The position numbers and the translations under genes were made by a program. This document shows, piece by piece, positions 7,588-16,700 of a stretch of 64,000 nucleotides of DNA (the stretch's first letter is position 1; the number at the start of each line of letters is the position of its first letter). This DNA comes from Pikeienuella litoralis (GTDB lineage: Bacteria > Pseudomonadota > Alphaproteobacteria > Rhodobacterales > Rhodobacteraceae), in NCBI RefSeq assembly GCF_037646705.1, contig NZ_JBBHER010000011.1, positions 48,584 to 112,583 of the forward strand. The letters run 5' to 3'. The notes below the pieces were generated by a model. That model was not told where the DNA came from, did not search any database, and saw only the letters and a program-made list of their open reading frames with translations.

Positions 7588-8355
7588 ATGGAGCTCGTTC
7601 TCGACCGGGTCAGTCACCGCTACGGCGGGACGGAGGTGCTCAGCGATATCTCCCTCGCGATCCCGGCGGGGGAGATTCTCTGCGTCGTCGGGCCGTCCGG
7701 CTGCGGAAAATCCACGCTCCTGCGGCTTCTTGGCGGGCTCGAGCGGCCGGCGGAGGGCGAGGTGGCGCAACTGGGCGCGCCGCCTGAGGGCTGCCTCAAC
7801 CCGCTCACCTACATCTTTCAGGATTTCGCGCTTCTGCCCTGGCGGACGGTGGCGGGCAATGTCGCGCTGGCGCTGGAGCATCACCCGCTCGGGAAGGCGC
7901 GAAAGGCGGAGATCGTCGCCGATGTGCTGGCGCGCACCCGGCTTTCCGATTTCGCCAGCGCGCTGCCGCGGCAGATCTCCGGCGGCATGAAGCAGCGCGT
8001 CGCCATCGCGCGGGCGCTGGCGGTCAACCCGGCGGTGATGCTGATGGACGAGCCGCTTTCCGCGCTCGACAGTCAGACCCGCGAGCTCCTGATGGACGAT
8101 CTGGTCTCGCTCTGGTCGCGCCAGCCTTTCACGGCGGTTTACGTGACGCATAATCTGGCCGAGGCGGTTCGGCTCGGCCACCGCATCGTCGTTCTCTCGC
8201 GTCGCCCCGGGCGGGTGCGCGACGTGGTGGCGATCGACGCGCCGCTTTCGGAGCGAGGGGCGGGAGATCCGGCGCTGGAGCGGGTTCAGGCGCGGCTCTG
8301 GGATCTGATGCGGGAGGAGGCGATGGAGGCTGACCGGGAGCTGCTGGATGACTGA
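7588..8355 (+). CDS. ABC transporter ATP-binding protein, SsuB/TauB-like
   Basis: 255 residues. It powers import of the ligand delivered by the upstream binding protein. Walker A is GPSGCGKST at 35-43, the Q-loop is FQDFALLPWR, the signature is ISGGMKQRVAIARAL, Walker B is VMLMDEPLSALD, and the switch His is in VTHNLAEAV. The FALLPWRTV segment is typical of the nitrate/sulfonate/taurine ATPases. It overlaps the permease start by eight bases. It is full length with all catalytic motifs present. Confidence 0.95.
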   Translation: MELVLDRVSHRYGGTEVLSDISLAIPAGEILCVVGPSGCGKSTLLRLLGGLERPAEGEVAQLGAPPEGCLNPLTYIFQDFALLPWRTVAGNVALALEHHPLGKARKAEIVADVLARTRLSDFASALPRQISGGMKQRVAIARALAVNPAVMLMDEPLSALDSQTRELLMDDLVSLWSRQPFTAVYVTHNLAEAVRLGHRIVVLSRRPGRVRDVVAIDAPLSERGAGDPALERVQARLWDLMREEAMEADRELLDD

Positions 8356-9184
8356 CGCCGCCGATGCCGACCCGGCCGCCGCGAGGCCGGAGCGCGAGCC
8401 GCGGAGCCGGGTGCCGTTCCGCGGCGGCGGCTTTCAACCCCGCCGCGCGCGCTGGGTCGCGCCCATCGTCTTCCTGCTGATCCTCGCGGTCTGGGAGGCC
8501 GGAACCCGGAGCGGCGTGATCTCGTCCCTCACCCTGCCGAGGCCGAGCGACGTCGCGGCGACGTTCGTCCAGCTCTGGGAGACGGGGCTTCTTTTCGAGC
8601 ATCTGATCCCGTCGGTCACGCGGCTGATCGTCGGCGCGGCGCTTGGAATCAGCGCGGGCGTCGCCGTCGGCATGCTGATCGGGCTGTTCACGCTGGCCCG
8701 GGCCGGGCTCGCGCCGGTCGTCGCCGCGATCTTTCCGATTCCGAAAATCGCGCTGCTGCCGCTGTTCGTGATCTGGTTCGGCATCGGGGAGCCCTCCAAA
8801 TACGCGCTGATCGCCTTCGGCGCCTTCACGCCGACCGTGGTCGCGACCTGGGGCGCGGTCGACAATGTGGACCGGACCCTGATCCGGATGGGCCAGAGCT
8901 TTGGCATGCCCTGGCGCGCGATCGTCGCAAAGATCGTGCTGCCGGGCGCGGCGCCGGGGATTCTCTCCGGGTTGCGCGTCAGCCTCGCGATCGCGATCAT
9001 CCTTCTGGTCGCGGCGGAGATGTTGGGGGCGGAGTACGGGGTCGGCGCCTATATCCTCGAAGCGGGGGCGCTCTACGATCTGGAGCGGCTCTTCGCCGGC
9101 GTTCTGATCCTCTCCGCGCTGGGCCTCGTGGTCAGCTTCCTCGTCGGTCTGGCCGAACGGCGCCTGTTGGGTTGGCGGAGTTAG
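8348..9184 (+). CDS. ABC transporter permease, SsuC/TauC-like
   Basis: 278 residues. A charged, proline/arginine-rich cytosolic N-terminus of about 35 residues precedes six predicted membrane helices (first WVAPIVFLLILAVWEAG). The loop GQSFGMPWRAIVAKIVLPGAAPGILSGLR matches the EAA motif that docks on the ATPase. The family is BPD_transp_1. It completes the binding protein-ATPase-permease importer. Its stop overlaps the stop of the convergent glycosyltransferase gene at 9181-9184. No catabolic enzyme is linked, so the substrate remains open. Confidence 0.93.
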   Translation: MTDAADADPAAARPEREPRSRVPFRGGGFQPRRARWVAPIVFLLILAVWEAGTRSGVISSLTLPRPSDVAATFVQLWETGLLFEHLIPSVTRLIVGAALGISAGVAVGMLIGLFTLARAGLAPVVAAIFPIPKIALLPLFVIWFGIGEPSKYALIAFGAFTPTVVATWGAVDNVDRTLIRMGQSFGMPWRAIVAKIVLPGAAPGILSGLRVSLAIAIILLVAAEMLGAEYGVGAYILEAGALYDLERLFAGVLILSALGLVVSFLVGLAERRLLGWRS

Positions 9185-10533
9185 AACCGGATCGGCGGGA
9201 GCGTCTTCAGCATGCGGAATGTGGGTGTCAGGTTTTCGGGATCGCGCCATGGGCTTTCAAACCGGTCGATGCGCCCGACGGTCATGTGCCGGCTCCTGAG
9301 CGCGGCGCGCTCCTGCCGATGCGCCAGGTATCGGGAGAGCGACAGGGGCCTGCGCCGGGAGACCCCCTCATGGTGAAGCAGCACGGCGCGCGGATCGAGC
9401 GCGACGCGCCAGCCCGCCGCGCCGGCGCGGAGGCAGAAATCGACATCGTTGAACGCGACCGGAAAGGCGCGCGCGTCGAACCCGCCAAGCGCCCGCCAGA
9501 GATCGGCGCGGACCAGCATCGCCGCGGCGGTCGCCGCCTCGCGAAGATGCGGCGCGGCCATGCGGCCAGCGAGGCCGGGCGCGGATTCGGGCGCGCCTTT
9601 CAGGTCGTGCCCGGCGACGCCGCCATGGCCGACGATCACCCCCGCATGCTGGATGGTCCGGTCGGGAAACAGCAGCTTCGCGCCGACGACGCCGACGTCG
9701 GGCGCCGCCAACGTCTCCTCCATCGGCCGGAGCCAGCCGCGTTTCGGCGCTTCGATGTCGTTGTTGAGGAGCAGGAACGCGGCGATTTCGCCGAACTCGG
9801 CCTCCGCCAACGCCGCGCCGCGATTGACCATCGCCGCAAAGTTGAACGGCGCCGGGCGCCGCTCGACCCTGACGCGGGGCTCGCGGCGAAGCTCCTCATA
9901 AAACGCGAGCGTCTCCGGGTCGTCGCTTCCGTTGTCGATCACCACCGCGACCGGCGCCGGGGCGCCGTCCTCGGCGAGAATCGCCGCCAGCGCCGCGCGG
10001 ATCAGGCGGGGGCTGTTCCGGTTCGGAATGATCGCCGCGACGGGGCCGAGGGGCGCGCGCGAAGCGGGGCGCGCCGGCGGCGCGGCGGCGGGCGCGGCGA
10101 AGATCGCCGCCGGGTAGGGCAGGTGGGCGACGCGGCGCCCGGGCTCGATCAGCGTCGCCGGCGGCGCCCCGGCCTCCAGCGCCGCCAGAGCGGCGGAGCC
10201 GAGCACGCCCGCCCGAAAGAAAACCGCGCGCCCGGCGTAATCCATCCGCTCCAGCAACAGCGGATCGAACGCCGGCTTCAGGCCGAGCGCGCCGCAGCCG
10301 TCCATTTGCGTCACGTCGTCGGAGATCAGCACCTCGGCGGCCGCGGGCGCGGCTTCGATCAGCGCGCCGGCGCCGGGCGCGAGCGCGCCATCGGGGCCAA
10401 GCGCGAAAACCCATCCGGCCGGCGGCGCCGTCCGCCGCGGCCCGAGCTGCCAGATCGCGGCGGCGGCGGGCGCGCCCGCGCCATCTGGCGCCGCATCGCA
10501 CCACGGCGGCGCAACATTCTCAGCCGCGTTCAT
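9181..10533 (-). CDS. Family 2-type glycosyltransferase
   Basis: 450 residues. An alanine/proline-rich N-terminal region (about 1-185) precedes a GT-A domain. PVAAIIPNRN opens the fold, VVIDNGSDD is the nucleotide-binding strand, and FLLLNNDIEAP is the DxD-like metal site. PDRTIQHAGVIVGHGG and FPVAFNDVDFCLRAG follow, the latter being the acidic catalytic-base region. This resembles WbbL/rhamnosyltransferase-type enzymes that extend surface polysaccharides. No membrane segment is visible. The ATG at 10533 is preferred to an upstream in-frame ATG that would add 46 basic residues. The gene diverges from the PKS gene across 229 bases, which suggests a shared regulatory region. The sugar donor and acceptor are unknown. 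Confidence 0.85.
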   Translation of the reverse strand: MNAAENVAPPWCDAAPDGAGAPAAAAIWQLGPRRTAPPAGWVFALGPDGALAPGAGALIEAAPAAAEVLISDDVTQMDGCGALGLKPAFDPLLLERMDYAGRAVFFRAGVLGSAALAALEAGAPPATLIEPGRRVAHLPYPAAIFAAPAAAPPARPASRAPLGPVAAIIPNRNSPRLIRAALAAILAEDGAPAPVAVVIDNGSDDPETLAFYEELRREPRVRVERRPAPFNFAAMVNRGAALAEAEFGEIAAFLLLNNDIEAPKRGWLRPMEETLAAPDVGVVGAKLLFPDRTIQHAGVIVGHGGVAGHDLKGAPESAPGLAGRMAAPHLREAATAAAMLVRADLWRALGGFDARAFPVAFNDVDFCLRAGAAGWRVALDPRAVLLHHEGVSRRRPLSLSRYLAHRQERAALRSRHMTVGRIDRFESPWRDPENLTPTFRMLKTLPPIRF

Positions 10534-10762
10534 CTTGGCCCTTGTGAAAACCCGGTATATGGCGGATTCTTCGCGCGGAACGTGTGCGCGATGCAAGGCC
10601 GGATCATTTTCTCCAGCCTTGCGGGCGGCGCGCGGGTCGGGGCGGGGTGGCGCTTGGATATGACGGAACATGACATTTGATTACAGAGTGCAGCAGATAT
10701 TGATTGGCGTTCACAGCGCGGGACCTGTTGTTACTTGAATGTTGAGGGGTTAGGACGCTGAA

Positions 10763-13700
10763 ATGAACGCGCAAGCTAACAAAACGACGTATGAAGTGGC
10801 GATATCGGGCTACGCCTGCCGCTTGCCTCAGGCGTCCAACCCGGCCGAATTCTGGGATATTCTTCAGAATCGCCGGTGCGTCATCACCGAGATCACCGAT
10901 GACCGCTGGTCGAAGGCGCGCTTCCTGCACCGCGATCGGGCCGCGCTGGGCAGGTCCTATACCTTCGCCGCGGGGCAGGTGGATCGAATCTGGGATTTCG
11001 ACCCCGGGTTTTTCGGCGTTTCGCCGCGAGAGGCGGTCCAGATGGACCCGCAGCAGCGGCTGTTGCTGATGACCGTCTGGGAGGCGGTCGAACATGCGGG
11101 GCTGACGCCTGAAGCTCTCTCCGGGGGGCGAACGGGCGTTTACATCGGCGCCTCCGCCTCCGATCACTCGTTCACCTTCGTCGGCGATCCGGCGTCGGTC
11201 GACGCGCAGTTCATGACCGGGAACACGCTGTCGATCGTCTCGAACCGGATCTCCTACCTTCTTGACCTCAAGGGGCCGAGCTACACCGTCGATACGGCGT
11301 GCTCCTCGTCGTTCTACGCCCTGCATCAGGCGACGCAGGCGCTGCGGTCCGGGGAGATCGACACCGCGATCGTCGGCGGCGTCAACGCGCTGCTCTCTCC
11401 GTTTTCGTTCATCGGATTCAGCCGCGCGACGATGCTGTCGCCCGAGGGGCTCTGCAAGGCGTTCGACGCGTCGGCGGACGGATATGTGCGCTCGGAGGGC
11501 GCGGTGGTTTTCGTGCTGCGGAGGATGGACCTGGCGGCGCAGAACGGCGACCCGGTGCGCGGCGTCATTCTTGGCTCGGGGGTCAATTCAGACGGGCGGA
11601 CGGTCGGAATGGCGATGCCCTCCGCCGAGCGGCAGGCGGACCTGTTGAGGCAGATCCGCCGCGACGTGCAGTTCGATCCGGACGATCTGGCGTTTCTCGA
11701 ATGCCACGGCACCGGCACGCCGGTCGGCGATCCGATGGAGGCGAACGCGATCGGCGAAGTGTTCGGCCGCCGGCGGGCGCGGCCGCTCTCGATCGGCTCG
11801 GCCAAGACGAATTTCGGACATCTCGAGCCGGCATCGGGGCTGGTCGGGCTTCTGAAGGCGCAGATGGCGCTGGAGAAGGGGGTCTATCCGGCGTCGCTTC
11901 ATCTGAAGGAGCCGAATCCGAACATCGCTTTCGACGATCTCAATCTGGAGGTCGCCGGCGAAGCGGTGACGATCGAGCCGCGCGACCGGCCCTGGCTCGC
12001 CGGGGTCAATTCGTTCGGATTCGGCGGCGCCAACGCCCATGTCGTCATCCGCCAGCCGGACCCGATGGAGACCCCCGCCGCGCCTGTGGCGCCCCGCGCC
12101 CGGGCGCTGACGATCAGCGCCGCGAGCCGCAAGAGCCTCGACGATATGGTCGCGCGCTGGCGCGAGGCGCTCGACGGGGCCGAGCCCGCCGAAGCCGACC
12201 GTCTGGTGAACGCCGCCGCGCATCGCAGACAACGCGCGGCGCACCGTCTGATCGCGCTCGGCGAGAGCGCGGACGACATCCTCGCCGCGCTGACCGCGCA
12301 TGAAGCTGGCGAGACGCCGGAGGCTCCGGCGGCCTGCGTCACCGGCCAGCGGATCGGGCGGGGCGAGAAGACCGCGTTCGTCTTTGGCGGCAACGGATCC
12401 CAATGGGCGGGGATGGGGCTCGGCCTTTATGAGCAAAACGAGGTTTTTCGGGCCGCCTTCGACGAAGTTTCGGCGCTTTTCGCGGCGAAGTCGGATATCG
12501 ATCTCTCTTCGCTGCTGGCGGCGGACGACCTGGGCGATCTCCTGGCCGAAAGCCGGATCGCTCAGCCGATCCTTTTCGCGCTTCAGGTCGCCATCGTCCG
12601 GATGCTGGCGGCGGAGGGCCTGAAGCCTGACGCGGTCGCCGGGCATTCGGTCGGCGAGGTTGCGGCGGCCTGGGCGGCGGGGGTGCTCAGCCTGCCGGAC
12701 GCGGTGCACCTGATCCGCACCCGGTCCACGGCGCTCGAATTCATGAAGGGCATGGGCGGCATGGCCGCCGTTCTGGCCGGCGAAGACGCGGTTGAGGCGG
12801 CGCTGGCGGATTTCGGCGATGTCTCGATCACCGTCGCCGGCGACAACTCCCCGCGCTCGTCGACCATCGCCGGGCCGGTCGAATCATTGAAGGGCTTCGC
12901 CAGATTCGCGCGCAAGCGCCGGATCGCGGCGAAGCTGCTCGATATCGACTATCCCTATCACAGCCCGGCGATAGACCCGATCCGCGCCAAGCTGATCGCC
13001 GATCTCTCGGAGATCGAGCCGCATGAGGGCGAGGCGATCTACGTCTCCGCGACCAGCGGGCGGGAGGCGCCCGGCGTCGCGCTCGATACGGAATACTGGT
13101 GGCGGAACGCGCGCCAGCCGGTGCGCTTCCGCGAGGCGGTGGGAGCGCTGGCCAAGCTTGGCTGCGGTGTTTTCGTCGAGATCGCGCCGCGCCCGGTGCT
13201 TCAGTCCTATATCGTCGATACGCTGGAATCGCTCGGCTGGGGCGCCTCCGTGGTGACGACGCTGGAGCAGAGGCCGCGAACGGCGCCGACCGCGCGCTCG
13301 ATCGCCGCGCGGGCGCTGGCGCATGGCGCGAAGATCGACGACGCGCGGTTTTTCGGCGCGGCGGTCCGCTATCAGGGGGGGCTGCCCGGCTACGCCTGGC
13401 AGACCAGCCCATACCGGATGGAGCCGAGCGACGAAGCGGTCGATATTTTCGCGACGGGCGGCGTTCATCCGCTTCTCGGCTGGCGTCTGAAGCGGGACGA
13501 AGGCGCCTGGAGCAACATCATCGACGTGGGGCTTCAGCCCTGGCTGGCGGATCACCGGATTGACGGCGCGATCGTCTTTCCCGCCGCCGGATACGTCGAG
13601 ATGGCGCTGGCCGCGGGGCGGCGCATCTTCGGGAATTCCGAGCTTTCCGAGTTCGAGATCCTGCGGCCGATCGTTCTCGACGACGGCGCGGCGGTCGAAA

Positions 13701-16700
13701 CCCGGGTGAGCTTCGATCAGAGCACCGGGCAGATCAGAATCGAGAGCCGCCGGCGGCTTGTCGGCGTCGAATGGGGGTTGAACGCCTTCGGAGTGCTGCG
13801 CAAGACGCCGGTCGCGGCGCCGGTCGCCGCGGAGGCGGATCTGAAGGGCGCGGCGAAGCTCAACGGGCGCCAGCTCTATCAATCGCTTGAAGCCTACGGA
13901 TTGAATTACGGGGCGGCGTTCCAGCGGATCAAGTCGGTGCGGATCAATGGCGTCGTCGCCAAGGCGCGGTTGACCGAGGCGGCGGCGCCTGTCGCGGGCA
14001 TGTCGCTCGACCCGACGATGCTCGACGGCGCGATGCACATGATTTTCCCGCTGATCCGCCGCCAGGCGGGGGACGATGGGCTGCGCGCCGGCGTCGCCTT
14101 CCTGCCGGTCAGGCTCGGGCGGGTCCGGCTCTACGCGGCGGAGATGGCGCCCGTCCGCGCGACCGCGCGGCTGGTGAAGCTCAGCCCGCGCGGCGCCGAG
14201 GCGGAGATCGACCTTCTGGCGGAGGACGGAACGCTGATCGCGGCGGTCACCGGCCTCCGGTTGAAATCGGTGGTCCTGAATCGGGGCGCGCGCGATCTGA
14301 ACCGCGTCTGGAGGCAGAGTTTTGTCCGGCTGGCGTCTTCGGATGAGGATGCGGCGGTTCCGGACGTGTGGGCCGATCCGGCGGCGCGGGCGGCCGCGCT
14401 CGGCGTCGTCGCAGGGCGGGCGCCGGAGCCTGATGTCGGCTCGATTCTGATCGACGCGCTGTCGCGGCGGCTCGCCTGGAACATGGCGCGGCGATTCGCC
14501 GATGAAGACATGCGCATCGACATCGCCTCCGCGATCGACCTGGATCCGTCGGCCCGGCCGCTGCTGTCGCGGGCGCTGCTGGCGCTGGAGGAAGACGGCG
14601 CGTTCTCGGCGGAGACGCTCGGCGTCGGGCGGCTCGCCGCCGATTGTCCTTACCCGTCGGTTGAAGAACTGGCGCAGGCGCTGGCCGAGGAGGCGCCGAC
14701 CCGGGGCGGCGATCTGATGGCGTTGCTCCGGCTTGAAGCGGAGCTGCCGGACCGACTGCAATCGGGCCTGATCGACGTCGCGCCGGCGCCGCCGGCGGCC
14801 GACATCACGCCCGCCGCGCGGGCGGTCTGGGCGGCGGTGGAGACGATCCTGACCGATATCGCCGCGGGCTGGTCCGCGGTGAAGCCGCTCGATGCGCTGG
14901 TGGTCGGCGCGGCGCCTGTCGGCGTCATTCAGCGGCTTGCGGCGGCGCCGGGCCTCTCCCGCCTGACCGTGACGGATCCGGACGAGCGGATCGTCGAGAC
15001 GCTCTCGCAGATTGCGGGCCGCGCGCCGAAGCTCCGGATCCTGCCGTTCGCGGAGGCCGTCGCCGCCGGACATGATCTGGCGATCTGCGGCGACAGCCTG
15101 TCGAGACTGGGCCGGGACGGTTTGTCTTCGCTGGCGGTGAGCATGGTCTCCGGCGGACTTTTCGCCGCGATCGAGCGCGCTCCGGATCTCACCTCGGACC
15201 TGTTGTGCGGAATCGCCGAGGATTGGTGGGCGGGCTCGCTGACGCCCGAGGCGCCCATCGGCCGCAGAATGCCGGCCGAAGACTGGTGCGCGGCGATGAC
15301 CGACGCGCGCCTGGTCGACGCGACCGCGACGCCGCTGGCCGCGGAGGCTGCGGAGGCGACGGCCCTGTTCGCGCGGGCGCGCCGCCGGGTGTCGGGCGCG
15401 GAGGCGCCGACGGAGCGGCGCGGCGCGGTCGTGGTTCTGCACGACGGCGCCGCCGCGGAGATGGCCGCCGCCGGAGAGATCGAGGCGGCGATGGCGGCGA
15501 TCGGCCGGTCGGTTCGCGTCGTGGCGCTGGAGGATGGCGCGCCCGATGCGCTGGAGCCGGGATGGGAGACGGTGTTTCTGCCCGGTCTTTTCGCGGATGA
15601 CGCGGACGATCTGGCCCGCGCGGCGGCCCGGGTGGGGCGCGTGCATGATTGGCTCGCGGCGGCGAAGCCCGCGCGGCTCTGGCTGGTGACGAGAGGCGGG
15701 CGGCCTGCGGTGGAGGAAGGCGCGTCCGGCGCCCGGCGCCCGGCCGAGGCCGCGCTCTGGGGGCTTGGCCGGGTTCTGGCGAACGAGCCGGGACATCCCG
15801 AGATCCGGCTCGCCGATTTCGATCCCGCGATGGAGAAGGAGCAACTGGTCGAGCTGCTTTCGGCGGAGTTGGCGGCGCCTTCGAGCGAGCGGGAAATCGT
15901 CTGGGACGCCGCGGGGCGCGCCGCGCCGCGGGTCGAGGCGGTTTCCGGGTTGTTCGATCAGGCGGCGGATTCCCTCGCCGGCGCCGAAGCGGCGCGCGCG
16001 CTGGAGATCGGACAGCAAGGCTCCTTCGACAGTCTGAAATGGGTGGCGCGGACGCGGCGCGCGCCCGGGCCCGACGAGGTGGAGATCCGGATCCGCGCGG
16101 CTGGGCTGAACTTCCGCGACGTGATGTGGGCGCAAGGGCTGTTGCCTGAAGAGGCGCTCGAAGACGGGTTCGCCGGCGCCACGCTCGGCATGGAATGCGC
16201 GGGGATCGTCACCCGGGCCGGCGCCGCCTCCGGGCGGTCGCCGGGCGATGAGGTGATCGCCTTTGGCCCGGCGTGTTTCGCGACGCACGCCACGATTCCG
16301 GCGCGGGCGGTGGCGCCGCTGCCGGCGGGCACGTCGTTCGACACCGCGGCGGCGGTGCCGACGATCTTCATCACCGCCCAGTATGGGTTGGTCGAACTTG
16401 CGAATCTGCGCTCCGACGAGGCGGTTCTCATCCATGGCGGCGCCGGCGGCGTGGGCCTCGCCGCGATTCAGATCGCCCGGCGGATCGGCGCGCGGATCAT
16501 CGCGACCGCCGGCTCTCCTGCGAAGCGGCGCCTGTTGAAGGCGCTCGGCGCCGATCTGGTGTTCGACAGCCGGTCTCTCGCGTTCGCGGACGAGGTGATG
16601 GCCGCGACGGGGGGCGAGGGCGTGGATGTCGTCCTGAACTCCCTCTCCGGCGAAGCGATGGAGCGTTCCCTGGGCTGCCTCCGGCCGTTCGGGCGGTTCA

